Made by a program: the position numbers and the translations under genes
Source of the DNA: Schistosoma haematobium
Lineage: Eukaryota; Platyhelminthes; Trematoda; Strigeidida; Schistosomatidae
Assembly (NCBI RefSeq): GCF_000699445.3
Contig: NC_067196.1
Location: forward strand, 76,553,364 to 76,617,363
Length of the DNA stretch: 64,000 bases
Direction of reading: 5' to 3'
The notes under the pieces: generated by a model
Told to the model about the DNA's origin: nothing
Seen by the model: only the letters and a program-made list of their open reading frames with translations
Database searches by the model: none
Part shown: positions 25,736 through 38,335 of the stretch, piece by piece
Layout: each line of letters begins with the position of its first letter
Position numbering within the stretch: position 1 is the first letter of the stretch

Positions 25736-28700
25736 CTAAAGAAAATTAAAGATAAAATGTAGTAAGTTTTAATCAATCATTTGAAATTGTTGTGTAGAAT
25801 TAAACTGAAAAGAAAATTTCGAAACACTCTACAATAATTTCTAGCGAAAAGATGTAATTTTTAGGAGTTGAAAATACTAGACACTATATGATTTGAGTGG
25901 AATCGCGTAGTCTATTACAAACAGACAGTCACTTACTCACAGATGACAATTCAGTGGTTGTTATAGGATCTAGCGACTCTGCTAAAGAGTTAGAAGTTTA
26001 GAATTGAGCAGCGATCATAAGTCAGTCAGTCAGTCAGTAACAACATAGAACTTCGTACGTACGTACATCAGTTCGAGTTGCCACACCACATTAGCACAGA
26101 GATGCAGTTGTCGATTCAAATCCCATAGTGGTAGAGGTAATAAGAGTATAAGCAGTAATCGGGAAGATTAGGGTTTGGAGATGTTATTTAAAGAGTATAA
26201 TCCAGTGAAATAAATTTGGAAAGAGGAAAAAAGGGACATGAAGAATTCAGAAGATTAGAATTTGGGAGAACACAGAGAGTGGATGCACCTGCGCCATTGC
26301 AAACGATTTTGAGCCATGTCATTCAGCGTCTCTAACCATCGGTTGCTACGCAGCGATCGTAAGAAAACTGATGATATTTGGACGACACGAACAAAAAAGA
26401 ACAGTAAAAATTAATATCAGAGAATAAGAAGAATCAAATTCTTTTACGCATTGTTTGTATACTAAACTTATCATGTAAATAGATAAGAAAATGTGCACTG
26501 ATCTGAAATAGAGGAAGCGAATTAAGTCCGGCCACTTTTGTATCCCAAAATATTAACTGGAATTCCGGAACATTTATATTATCAAAGATTTAGTTCTATG
26601 GGTCAGATAGATATGATCACTGATAGAACTGTGATATATTAAAGCTTTGCGAAAAAATAACGCTACTCTGAAATACAATAATTTCAAAGTTTTAATATTG
26701 CAACAGATGCTGAAAATCGTGCACTATATATCAATAAATACATTGTATTGGATTAGACAATACCACAAAACAGTTAAAAAAAACTCGTAACTGGGCAGAT
26801 TAACTTAACGTTGGATATTATCTAGCAGTGAGATTCAGGATGTGTTCGGTCATATTTGACGCACAAGTTTTAGGATGTAACTGAGGATTTCAATGTTAAT
26901 GTTCGTTTCAAAATCATAACAACAAAAATTGGAAAAAAACACAAACCTATAAGATAAAATGATTGAAGTCCTTCTTAAAAATCACTGGAATCAAATTCAA
27001 AACTCGAGTAAGATTTATGGTCTCTAGCTGCCAGTAGCATCAGGGAAAGTTTTATCTAATCAGTATTGAATAGGATCTTCGCGGAAGCATCTAGAAAACA
27101 AGGATTCATGTGCTACGGTTTTGATAAGATATTTACCTTCACCACTATAACATTTAGCATGGATCCAGAAATTTCCAAAAGCCCGAGGTCGTGTGTAACT
27201 CCATAAATATTCATGTTTCTTTAAACCATGAAATAAAACTATTACTCATATTTCTCGCCTTCAATCTACTGTTCCAATTGACATTTCAAAGTAGTTGGAG
27301 TTATCGGAACCAACTGGGAAGATAGTTTAGGAGTATAGGTAACAGTCGATATAAACTCGATATTTAAACAAACTTTAATATGTAACTACATTAAAGTTAA
27401 TTTATAAGTTGATTAGTTATTAAATGACCAGAATAATTTGACCGTCTACATTTCGAAGACAATTAATGTATCACAAATCTAATACAGTGTTAACTTGGAT
27501 ATATATTTATCACGTAGAGATAAATTTATCATGTTTCTTTAAATAAAACAGGTGAATCTATTCGCAATCAATCATTGACTTAATGAATAAATGTAAATTT
27601 ATTGAATTCATTAGTTATTTCTTTTTTAATCATAAATTATAAACACATCTTAGCATTGTAACAGAGGCAGTAATCTTATGCTTTTTAAAATGACAAAAAT
27701 ATCTCAAAATGTCATGACTATAATTTAGTCAATGATTCACGGCATCAAAATTTGGTCAACTCTTCACAACTGAACATATACAAAACTATTAAATCAAACA
27801 AAATTTTGGTATAAACCAAGTTCACAAGTTTCAAAGCACACATAATGTGTATCAATGTTTGTAACAAGTGTGAATAATAGTCGTATTTAAAAAAAAACAA
27901 ATCACTAAATGGAAAACTTGAATGGTTGCAAATTTATTCGCCGACACCAGTAGTTAGTTAATATACAAGGAAATTATTTTATCATTTAACAAATGCATGA
28001 AAAAACATGTTGGCAACGAGTTTAGTTAATTGGATATTTTTCAATGACTATTGATCGATTTCTGAAATAGTATTATTTAGATGGTAGCTTACAAACTGAA
28101 AACGTTTTATTTTTCTTAGGCATTAGGAAGTAGTAAGCGAGTAAAGTGGTACAAGTTGTCATCTTAATTTGGTAGAACTAATTATAATCGGCAACGTTTT
28201 ATTAAATGATATAAAAAAGGACAAAGATGAATGAAGTCTTAATTTTAAAATATAAATATTATATGGAGAAATATTTTCATTTACTAATAAACCGATTCGC
28301 TCTAGGTAGACTATCGAAAGTAATAATTTGATCAGTCTATTCATCACTCTAACAATCAAGTAGATAGTTATTCGATCTTTGATGAAACAAACAAACATTT
28401 GACCTACGATATCACTTATATTCACATTTGGTTATCTTATCTAATAGTTGATTTAGTGAAGCTGAGATTTAGTGATCCGGATACAAAAGAAGCAGTACAT
28501 CATGAACCAGAATTCTATTGTATTGCCGGGTAAATAAGTATAGTATTTGATATTGAATAAAGTGAGTTTTACTTACATTCTGTCCTATCAATCTACACTT
28601 AACTACTGAGGAATAAACTAGTAATTTCAAAGTGAATGTAGTGATCTTGAGAATTTAAACAAAGAAAGCTTATATCAACACAAATGGCTTGGGAATCAAG

Positions 28701-29131
28701 GGTCAACGATTCTTGAGTACATAACACAGATTTCTTTCTTTCTTTTTTTTTCGATAGAACATTTTGCACAGTAGACAAAAAGGACATTTTACGTGACTTC
28801 ATGTAGAACTGGTTCAAAATGTGCAGGTTCATTTACTCTTTATTTCTCGATCTTGAATTTCTTTCTATACATTGTCCCACTCTTTGTTCTTCGACCATAT
28901 TCTTAATATTCAATCATTCTCTTTAGAATTTCAGCCAAATAAGTTTGATCTCATTCGCAATTCATTTTATTTTCTTCATCTCGTCTTGTTAACGTGTTAC
29001 GATAACTTGCTTGTATTAACTTACATCTGTCTTAGGCTCTACGGTGAAGACGACTAAATGAATGCAGTAATTGTGTAATGTTTGTGTTGCTCATTCTCGT
29101 TTTTATTTTACAGACAAAACGGTTTACTTAC
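25736..29131 (-). other. Intron between exons D and E
   Basis: Contains a minus-strand LINE 3' end at 26010-26400 (listed). The rest is AT-rich. Short open frames at 28159-28425 and 28599-28832 have no support. Confidence 0.7.
26010..26400 (-). mobile_element. RTE-clade LINE 3' end, decayed
   Basis: On the minus strand the coding end reads NRWLETLNDMAQ then WRRCIHSLCS, typical of the LINE C-terminus. It is followed, at lower coordinates, by a decayed version of the common tail (ACTGACTGACTGAC repeats at about 26018-26036). Same subfamily as the copies at 38, 42, 61 and 63.8 kb. Confidence 0.7.
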
Positions 29132-29680
29132 TGTAAAACTTGTTTATCACGTTCATTTAATTCTGCTTGTGCTTCACCAGCAGCTACTTCAATTGGTTCC
29201 ACAACTACTGGTATTTTTTCATAATTCGTCGTGATAATGTTTTGCTGACTCAATTTGGAATTTGATATAAATGTTGTATGTGTAGTAGCTGTGATAGATG
29301 ATTGATTAGTAGTAATAATTGTAGGTGAGTTTATTTGAACAGATGAATACATAGGAGAATATGAACATTTTTTAAGATTTTCATCATCAGCATTATCATG
29401 AACTGAAGATTTCACTGTTATACAACAACTGTTACTACTAATACTACTTGTAACAAAAGCAACACTGGTAGTAGGTATGCCAGTAGTCGACATCGGTAAT
29501 ACATTGCTATAAGTTAGCAGAGTATGATCAGATACAGAAGATGGCTGAACAGTTATAGTTGCCTCAATATTATTATTATCAACATCTTGTGTAGTTGTAT
29601 TTGGATCTAGTAGTGTTGAACACGGTTTACGTTTAGGTAATTTCGATTTCATATTAAATGGTCTTGAAAAACATCTAAAT
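29132..29680 (-). CDS. Exon D of FERM-type gene: start of Ser/Thr-rich tail
   Basis: 549 bp: one base completes a split Thr codon, then 182 codons (residues 165-346) and two bases. The acceptor is a long pyrimidine run ending ACAG before 29680; the donor is TTACA|GTAAGT. It begins with a basic block (MKSKLPKRKP) directly after the end of the FERM-like part, which could act as a nuclear-localisation or membrane-contact patch (inference). A Ser/Thr-rich stretch follows and the exon ends with EVAAGEAQAELNERDKQVLQ, probably helical. Confidence 0.85.
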
Positions 29681-32509
29681 CTGTAAAAAAAAAAAAAAGA
29701 AAGGAAATGAATATTATACTGTGATTTACCATACAACCTATTAAACAATATAGAAAGATGCTTTACGAAATTAAGTGTAGGAAAATACAATAAAGAACAA
29801 AAATTCGGTTTAGAATAAATACTTGCCTAATCTAAAAAATAGATGTGAATAGTTGGATTGGACTATTGTATAGACTTTCTGATAGGATTTAGACTATTGA
29901 GAAGCCTTAGGGCACCTAGGACAAAAAACTGTACAATGCTTTTTGATTTCCAGTGATTTCACTGGTTGAATTTGACCTGTTACGGAAACTATCTTCGAAA
30001 AACGGTGGTTGTATTAATTAATTATTTTAATAAAGTACTTATTCTTTGGATAGGAGATTATGACAATCGTTGAGGGGCAGAACCCGTGAAATGCCTGTGT
30101 TATCGTTGAACCACTGACTGGGAATCCCGTAATTTTCAAATCAAAACCATCAACATAATTTTAAGTGGTAGGTAGATGCAGTACAGAATAAGATAATTAA
30201 CAATATGGTCTCAGATTGTCGATACATCAACTGTTTTTAGGTAGCACAACTAATTAAGCCAATGGATCATTGTGTTGATTTTCTAACCGAAACATGACAG
30301 TAATGTGTTACCTAATTGTGACTGTGAAAACTGACAAATCATATGGTTGAAAAACTTACGTGATATTTATCAAAGTTCACCTTAGAAGCCTAGTTAGCAT
30401 AAACGGCGGATGAATTTATGTGGTAATTTATACTAGTTTTTGTAGTTGTGACTTGGTGGTTTACATTATCGAATTTAGATGAATAGGTTACCACCTTTGA
30501 ACATAGCTGTATCATCAATCAAAACCTGTGTGACTCAGATGGTAACCAGTGAAGTTTGACAAAAAAGAAACTGATGGTATAAACCTGAACAGAAATTCTC
30601 GATAGTTATATTTTTTATAACTAAAAACTAAAATCCAGTTAAATGTTTTTTTGTTTTGTCTCATAGCAACAACTTTTAAAACAGATATATAATATTATCT
30701 TTATGAACATTTCTAGTTCAAAACACTTGAACAATTTTCTTTCTACTAAAATACTTAAATTTAAGAAATATGACATCACATTTTGCATTTTGATAAGTTT
30801 AACTAAACAATGATAACACAGTACTATGAGAATACAATGAAATTATAATATTTTTAAAGAGGACGATTGACAGACAAATGTCATAATGAGGAGAAAAAAA
30901 GAATAAAGAGAGGGATAAGAGGTAAGAAGGAAAAGCTTGTGATAAACAATAAATGAACCAAAATAACAAGGAATAATGTCAACAAAATGAGAAACAGGAT
31001 ATAAAATTTAAAGTTTACATAGAATGTACTGAATTCAAAATTACTTACTAAATAAAATACATTAGAGTAAACATTAAAAGACAATAATAAGAACAAATAA
31101 ACCAAATACATTAGAGATCAATTCTTGTAATTAGATAAACATGGGCAGTAGCCACCAATATTCCTAAAGAATAACTGTTAAATACTCTTCTGTGATACTG
31201 AAAACTAGAACGATTGTCTAATAATGAAAATATTCAACATTCAGCACTATTGGATTCTAATTTTATAGATCATCAGACTGAGTTCTGTGTAGTTAGTCAG
31301 TTTGGAAGTAAAACCGAAACATCACACAACTGAAGCATAACTCGAAGCCAAGTGCATAAGACCATACACGGTGAGTTTGTGCTACATTAATCACTAGATG
31401 AAAACAGAACTTTCATCAATACTTACTTTTCACAAATAATTTCTTAACTTGATACAACATAAACAAATTAGCATGATTAGGGATGATATATACAACTGAA
31501 AAACACCTTATACACAATTGACGAGAAAACAATTCATTTCACATTAATTTCATAAACTTTACCAATAATATTGTGTTTAAACTCGTTAAGATAAACTTAA
31601 ACATGATCTGTTAACAAAGTGATTTGAGATACAAACATCAATAAGGCTTTTTATATACACTGATACATTGGATTGTTCAATTAAATAAACAAAATAGAGA
31701 ATAACTTATGATAAGCATGAATACGATTAAACGAAAATCAGCACTATTTACATATTAATAAATTAAGTATATATTTCTATAACCGAAGTATTAGGAATTA
31801 ATTATATAGTTAAGAAACTATAGTAATAATATAGTAATCGCTACAAACACATTATTTATATATCTTTTTTAAATCAAAACACCAATACAATAATTTTAAG
31901 TTGGTGAGTGCATTCATTGAATTGTAGTTGGTATTATCCATAAGCTGAACTATACATTTATGGTGTTCTTTATTGACTAACTGGTGTCAACTTGTGCAAT
32001 CGAAAACTAGTCTCATAATTATTTCAAACCACTCAGAAATGCAGAGTCAAGAATTTAAATGAGATTCAAACTACATCCTGCAACTATCATGAAGAAGAGG
32101 GTATTTTCAATACGTAAAGTTGGAACCAAATGACAAACGTTTTCGACATCAATCAATTCGAACAATTAAGCTATTTAGGAGTGTAAAATTTAAACGGTTT
32201 CGTGGTTTAATTTTTTTTGGTTTGACATTTGTCATCGAAGTACAATCAAAATGTACATAGGATTTCAACAAAAATCTCCTAACTTAATGAAAAAATAAGC
32301 ATTGGTATTCATGTAGATGATTAAAACGTAAAATTACAATATTTGTTTTTAAAGTGGGTTTTACAAACATCTCTTTTATTGATAGATAATGAACATACTG
32401 ATATGTGAATACTCTACTTGTATTTACCATTGAGAAAACAATCACTGCGAACCTATATCAGAAACTACGTAAATCAAGACAGATATGGAACAATTACTTA
32501 GAACATTGT

Positions 32510-32960
32510 GTTGTAACGGGTGTGTGACTGCAGGTTTTTGATATGCAGCGTTTTATTGATCGATTCAATGGACAGTGACACGTAAACACGTAAGGACGAC
32601 CTTGTGCCCTGATTGACCCTGCTTCCCTGTCTAGCCCCAGCCAGTTGAGTCAAGAACGCAAATCACAGCCTCTGAGTTATGAATCATTATATTTCAAACA
32701 TACTTTGTTTATATACCAATCAAGTATACCACATCGTACCATAAAAATAGAAAACAACATTTTGTACAATATTCAACAAGTGAACAGATATCGACCAATA
32801 GGAAATGTCCATTTAAAGTCCAAGGACACCATTGGACTTAACATCATAATTATTGGTCTATTTTTCCGACTACCTAACATATTGTCAGTACAATACTACA
32901 CATTCCCACTTACATTATGTTTAGAATCAAGCTTATAGTTGTAATAGCGCATAGACGATT
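32510..32960 (-). mobile_element. LTR of a Ty3/gypsy-type retrotransposon
   Basis: On the minus strand it shows TTGATTGGTATATAAACAAAG (TATA box), AATATAATGATTCATA, CTGGCTGGGGCTAG, AATCAATAAAACGCTGC-type polyadenylation context, and an end GCAGTCACACACCCG then TTACAACA. The downstream half matches the LTR at 15.24-15.49 kb well; the upstream half is diverged. It may be the 3' LTR of the element whose integrase relic lies about 2.4 kb upstream in the same direction. Confidence 0.6.
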
Positions 32961-33084
32961 AATGAAAATTAATCTCTCATTATGTGCCAAGGTTGAATTC
33001 GAGGGCTTCCAATAAATTGAGCACCGGGTAGAAAGTTAATAATATATTTTTTGTTTTATCCTGGTGATTAGAAAAGTAGTATTT

Positions 33085-33125
33085 CTGGCTTTTCGTGACT
33101 TAATGTAAGCCACTTCTTCAGAGTA
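33085..33125 (-). ncRNA. Hammerhead-like motif, Penelope-type (left unit)
   Basis: CTGAAGA, one extra A, stem II GTGGCTT with AAGTCAC (one G-T pair, loop ACATT), then GAAAA. The GAAAC-ACGT-C part has changed to GAAAAGCC, so the cleavage triplet is lost in this copy. Confidence 0.6.
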
Positions 33126-33584
33126 AATAAATAACCGAAATAGAATTAACACAAGTTTAAATAGTACGAGGGAAACATTGCAGAATATTTTTAGTACAAT
33201 CAAAATCACAATAGATTTGAATTTGTCAATTTTAAGTTATTCTTGATTATGGTGAATTTGTATGACCTGTATGGTTATGAAAAATGTATGCATTTATAAC
33301 ATAAAGTAGTGGGGTCGAAATTGAGTGTGTGTATGTAGAAGGGATGGAAAATAAACAACGTCAAATGTAGTTATTTGGATAAACAGTCCAGGTTGAATGA
33401 ATGTTTAGGCCTTCTTTTCAATTGAGCGCAGAGGGATTTAGCATTATGTACATAAACATAAAGTTGTGTTTACGGATTAGGTTGTGTCGATTATGATATA
33501 TTCTACATCGAAATCCTCTCGTGAGATCTCGAATCGTGCCAAGCAACATGTAAGTTAGTAATAAATACAACCGAATTCGGTTAT

Positions 33585-33640
33585 TTATTTACTCTGAGGA
33601 AGTGGCTTACATTAAGTCAAGAAACGTCAGAAATACAATT
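33585..33640 (+). ncRNA. Hammerhead-like motif, Penelope-type (right unit)
   Basis: CTGAGGA (33594-33600) fits CUGANGA. Stem II is GTGGCTT with AAGTCAA (outer pair lost). GAAAC is intact (33621-33625), a self-complementary ACGT serves as minimal stem III, and GTC (33626-33628) is a proper cleavage triplet. AGAAAT after it can pair with ATTTACT before the core if one A is bulged. This is the best preserved motif of its family in the window. Confidence 0.65.
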
Positions 33641-35276
33641 TTTCTACTCATCAGGACATAAAAAGATATATTTATTATTAAACTATCATTGTGTTTAATA
33701 CTATGTAATAAAATATCAATAAGATTAAGAGTCAGAAATAATTGTAGAAAGTACGTGCAGACAACATATGTACACAAACATCTTTAAACTACACTTCATA
33801 AATATTTTTCGACATTATCCAGGAATGAACATGAATGAACACTAGGAAATCATAGACAAATAGTTATGGAACATGTGAAACTATAAAATGAAAACAAAAA
33901 CATATTTGGTACACTTGGTGATTGTAATAAAAAAGACTATAAGGAAAAGTGTATAATCACCATTTCATGTTGTTATAAACCAATAGTTTACATTACAATG
34001 TTATTATGATTTTTCTTTATCTGTGAGTCATTAGTATATAGAAAGAATATGAACAAACATTAAAAAGAATACACGTAAACAGCTATAAACAATTATTTGT
34101 TCGTAGTAATTAGTATTCGTCATGGATTGATTTCAGCTGAGATGCAATAGAAAACTGCAAGTATGACATGGAAAATAATTCGTTTTAATATGCAAATTTT
34201 CAACAAGCTGCATCTAAAACTCATTGAGATATATTGATACATTCTGGTTTTATGACGAGCACCTTATCCTGGTGGGATCGTCCCAATAGTTGTAATACAA
34301 TAACAAAATCTGAGATTCTGCGCAAGTAACGTTATTGTGGCCTGTTGACGGTAACTCGCTTTCGATTTTTCCAACGACATTCCTGGCTCCGCTTCGCCTT
34401 CCCGCTTTTTATTCTGAATGTCCATCTAGATAAACGAATGCTTAAAATCCCTCCAAAACAACCCGTATTCGGCTCCTTACAATCACCGTCAAACAAATGG
34501 GGTTAGCCTAGGTAATATGCGAAGTTAAGCGGAAGATTTATGTACATAACATCTTCGTACGATCAAAACGGTGTCAGATACTGGGATACAAAACAACATC
34601 AAAAGAAGTATAGAACACATGAAGATTTTAGAAATTTGATTGTAAATGTATGGGACATAGTTTAGTTATAAAATGAAAGAGTTTACAAGGAATTTATTAG
34701 AGCTAATAAACAATGAAACAGTTCGGAAGAAAGAGCAACATTTTATTATATCACGTAAAGAGTCATCGTAAAGTAGATGAAAATCCCTTTTGATGTTTTG
34801 AGAATGGACGGGTAAATAATCACTTTATAGATAGAGGTGAAATACGAGACCGTGACCATAGGTCGATTAAAACTAACATTTTTAGAAAGTCATGAACAAA
34901 CACTAGCGACAAAGCTTCCGACGCTAGTAACAACACGAAAGCAAAGCGAACAGATTGCAACAAGAAAGGTCCTAGTAAAAAGTACAGCAGTACTGGAAAC
35001 ATAATCGGATCTGATAGAAGAGTTTGTTGGCCAGAAATATAACTGACGTGTGCTAAACTCCTCTGATTCAATTTCGCATTTCACTTGATATTATTCATAT
35101 ACACTCCATAGCATTGAGTTAAAGATATAAAACTATTTGTTGTTAGATCATGTAAGTATCTTAATTACTTTCAAAACGCTGTACAAACATTGGTTTTCTA
35201 ATTTTCTCCGGTTCCAAAGATCTTAGAAACAATTTTCGTTAAAGTTACATTTTAATACTAAACAATCTTTAAGTGT

Positions 35277-35336
35277 GTCCAGGACAGAGTGGGTTAGAGA
35301 ATGCTAGTCGGCGGCCTATGATCCATTGGGCGTGAC
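35277..35336 (+). mobile_element. RTE LINE C-terminal scrap
   Basis: CCAGGACAGAGTGGGTTAGA and CGGCCTATGATCCATTGGG match the last coding bases of the LINE at 59.89-59.95 kb with few changes. Only about 60 bp remain. Confidence 0.7.
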
Positions 35337-35339
35337 ATG

Positions 35340-35860
35340 TTTAAATGTTGTGTATTCACGTAGACGTACTAAAGGTAGCTTTTCATTCCAATTATAATCG
35401 CTACCGGAAGCTGTCAGAGGAGCTTTAAGTTAACGTCGAATTTTATCTATCATGGTAATTTCTCATTCATTTCAATACAGGAAGTATCTGTAAGTTTCTG
35501 CAATAACCTGTTTCCAAATTGTACACAGCAACTGGTCGTATTTTGTCTTGGTAATGCTCTCAAGTTAAATATTCAGTGTTTGATAAATCTTCTTGCAAAT
35601 GTTGTCACTAAGGTACATTTGGCTTAGATTACCACTGAATATATGGATGCAGGTCAGCCTGTGCATATACCCATCTGAAGTCGGTAACGACCTGACAGTA
35701 TCAACGTGTAAATGGTCGATCCTTCCATCTGGTCCACGAAAAAACTCGAGTAGGAGATTCAGTGGGTCTGAGAACTTTCGCTTCCTGACCCAACGTCCTA
35801 ATTTGAGGTTCATTTGGCAATTAGTTTTACAGTGTCTGTGAAATCTGGATGCAATATTCC
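35340..35860 (-). pseudogene. Ty3/gypsy integrase relic
   Basis: On the minus strand FRGPDGRIDHLHVDTVRSLP and then DGYMHRLTCIHIF resemble the start of the gypsy integrase catalytic core (first Asp in the H-V-D segment). Further down, in other frames, LKAPLTASGSDYNWNEKLPL resembles the later integrase region before the C-terminal domain. Stops and frame changes break it, so it cannot be active. It faces the same way as the LTR at 32.5 kb. Confidence 0.7.
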
Positions 35861-36581
35861 GTTAAGTTTCAAAAAAACAAACAAAAAAAAACAGTCGCTT
35901 CACGTTATGTAGGATTACGAGGCGATCGTTGGTTAAATGAAATATCAAATGAAAATGATTCAGTGATGTTTAGTTAAAAGCTTCTTAGCATCAGTCGTAA
36001 GTTCAGTGGTACAGATTTTTATCTGAATGTAGTTTCGTTTATTGTATAGTACCAAATACAATCACGAAAGAAATGTGAATAACAGATTATCTCTAATTAC
36101 CACAATTAATCAATCAATCTGTCAATCGTAAATAATGTAAAACTAGGAACAAATGTGCATCGGGACAAGATATCTCTAAATATATATAGTAAACGAAATC
36201 TAGTGAAGTATTTTTCTTTACCAAAATATACATATTAAAGGATGAATCGGATTATCAGTAAGTAATCTTAACAATAAAACAGAAAGATAACTTCTAATTC
36301 ATCTTATCAAAACATAACTATTATAAACAAAAGGATGACATGGATGAGTCAACTGTATTATCATAAAATGTCATAAGTATATTAAAATCTAAACTGTAAT
36401 AAACATAATTCTTGATAAGCTTTGAATACTTATAACACTGAAAGGGAAAAAATCAACTACACATTGAAATGCAGGTAGCATAGAAACTGGAGTCAACTGT
36501 TAGGCTAACAAATAGGAACACACATGATGGTGACATTTTTCGTCCAATAATAGTCAACAAATAGTAATCATCAGTAGTAGT

Positions 36582-36605
36582 TATATATATATATATATAT
36601 ATATA
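36582..36605. repeat. (TA)n microsatellite
   Basis: A short pure TA run. Confidence 0.95.
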
Positions 36606-36624
36606 ATGGACCAGGGAATAGTTG

Positions 36625-36910
36625 TTTATTACTATTTTGAGACTCCTCAGTAGTTTGATTCTATGTAACGAGGCGAGAAGTATAATAATCTATAACAAAA
36701 ATTTAGTAAAGTAAAATATCGCTAGGAATGGAATCCGAGATGGGTGCTTTGTCCAGTCCAGGGCTCGTCAGGCGGATGATTTTAAAACTGAAACTCGAAC
36801 CTAGTCTTCCTTGCTACAAATACAATGTTATCTATCAAACTACTGAGTCCAGATAGCTACTAACGTGTTGAATAGTTACCAAATAATTTGTAAGGGTTTA
36901 TATTTTTCGA
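36625..36910. repeat. Hammerhead-associated repeat fragments
   Basis: 36635-36650 (minus strand CTACTGAGGAGTCTC) is a scrap of the SINE hammerhead. 36720-36910 belongs to the second family: on the minus strand the core CTGACGA is intact and is followed by GCCC TGGACT GGAC (stem II with one mismatch), but GAAAC is changed to CAAAGC. The block ends with ACTACTGAGTCCAGATAGC, shared with 16.5 and 21.3 kb. Confidence 0.6.
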
Positions 36911-37392
36911 CTGTTGATATGAAGTACTATAATTCATGGTAAAAAGATTGTTTAGGGTTACTTAACTTTTAATAGTTACGTAACACGCAGGTTTATTTAT
37001 GATGTCAATCATCTTTAAAATGCAAAATTAACATTTCAGACATTTGGTTCATCTTGCTTTAAGCAAAACTAAAAATCATACAGATGAAAAAAAGATTGAA
37101 GGTTTAAGACAAGTTAACGTGATATGAAAAATTACAAGTAAGCATTTAAAAACCAACATTAGTTAAGTAAGCCGTTATTTGATATTGTCAATCAATTGAT
37201 ATTACGATCAGACATTAGTTTTTTACAATTAATTTTACACAACAAATGTTATGCCTTTTTTTATTAATGAATTACAGTTAAATTCATCGCATTAGGCTAA
37301 TCGTTTTGATAAGCTTAGGAATATAATTGAAATTCTAACTAATATATATTAGAATAGCATAGCATAGCTTGAAGAAACAATGATTTACTTAC

Positions 37393-37718
37393 GTATCACG
37401 AAATTGTCGATTAAATCGTGTCAGCATACCGGAAGTAGTGCTTTCGTCGTCCTCTTTCTCGACATCATTGCATTGTATCCTTGTATTATTATTTGACTCT
37501 TTTATCACTCTATTGCATATTGTGTATAATTGTAAAGCTAATCGTTGAGCGATTTTGGCATCAGATAATCGAAATTTAAGAATATATTGTTGTGAAGTGT
37601 TTTTATCATTTTCGATAGACTGTGAATTATTTCTATCATCCTTTAGATTAACCATATTTGACGCACTTTTCATTTTAGTGCTACTCTTTATATCAATAAA
37701 ATCCATTAATTTTTCTGC
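37393..37718 (-). CDS. Exon C of FERM-type gene: end of FERM C-lobe-like region
   Basis: 326 bp: 108 codons (residues 56-163) plus two bases. The acceptor is ATTGTAG before 37718 and the donor CGTGATAC|GTAAGT. The exon starts AEKLMDFIDIKSSTKMK, then a polar insert, then YILKFRLSDAKIAQRLALQL followed by YTICNRVIKE. A strand followed by an amphipathic helix is what the end of the FERM C-lobe (PH-like fold) looks like, where the helix contains an A-K-x-x-x-x-L pattern. The end is polar and charged. The assignment to FERM rests on exons A to C together; the subfamily is not clear. Confidence 0.8.
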
Positions 37719-37884
37719 CTACAATTATAGAAAGAGTATTAATTTATGCATTTTTATCCAGTGTTTCTTAAAAAGATTATTTTGTATAGGTAGGTAAAAC
37801 GACGTTAGATCCTATTCTGTGTGTTGCACGGTTGTTAGTAGTCAGCGGGTAACATTAGACCTAGGAGGTTGTGTGGCAGTCACT

Positions 37885-38335
37885 GTAAGAAATCTAGAAT
37901 CTTGAGAAGCTACTAGTATTTGACAAATATGTTTTAGGAATATTGCTCGCATCCGCTGGGATCATCGGTTAAGTAATAGTGAGGTTAGACGCAGGGTTTT
38001 AGGGAATGATGGTAAATCATTTGATGAGGTTGTAAATCTTCATGGAATTAGATGACTGGGTCATGTATTATGTATGCCTGAACACCGATTAACACGACGC
38101 GCAATGGTTACAGACTCTGGGTAACGGTTCAGAATCGACCACAATGGCGTGAGTGTATACACTCTATGTCTTTCCATAAACGGTGAGATTGAAACTGCTT
38201 TGTATCTTTTTTTATATATTACCACCATTGAATCAACTACTTCTATGAATTCGGTGTTCATCTTGTTGTACTAATGAGGTGTATCAACTTGGGATGATCA
38301 TATATGTGCCTGGTTCTACGATGTAGCTGACTGAC
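37885..38335 (+). mobile_element. RTE-clade LINE 3' end with internal deletion
   Basis: The first part matches the 60.8-60.95 kb LINE (GAAGCTACTAGTATTTGACA, ATTGCTCGCATCCGCTGGG). It then skips to the C-terminus and UTR (ACCACCATTGAATCAACTAC, TGTTCATCTTGTTGTACTAA) and ends in TAGCTGACTGACTGAG. The tail of TGAC units is the short tandem repeat typical of RTE elements. Confidence 0.8.

Larger units (their letters stand above)
33000..33660. mobile_element. Penelope-type terminal repeats in inverted arrangement
   Basis: The left unit (about 33000-33140, minus strand) and the right unit (about 33575-33665, plus strand) are inverted copies sharing ACTTAATGTAAGCCACTTC on one strand and TTATTTATTTACTCTGA on the other. 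Each carries a hammerhead-like motif pointing outward. Between them is about 430 bp without a recognisable frame. A related pair, pointing inward, lies at 62.35 and 62.9 kb. Confidence 0.65.
29681..37392 (-). other. Intron between exons C and D, rich in old retroelements
   Basis: Holds an LTR (32.5-32.96 kb), Penelope terminal repeats (33.0-33.66 kb), a gypsy integrase relic (35.34-35.86 kb), a LINE scrap (35.28-35.34 kb), a (TA)n and a hammerhead-associated repeat (36.7-36.9 kb). 29.7-32.5 kb is plain AT-rich DNA. 34.25-34.5 kb is less AT-rich and may be another retroelement piece that I could not identify. Confidence 0.7.

Noticed and set aside
26018..26036. Tandem TGAC-type units as a possible CRISPR-like or regulatory array
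   Set aside because: They are the short 3' tail repeats of an RTE LINE; the same units end several other copies.
34820..35084. Two overlapping minus-strand frames of 64 and 83 codons
   Set aside because: No recognisable domain in either frame; possibly retroelement debris, but nothing supports a call.
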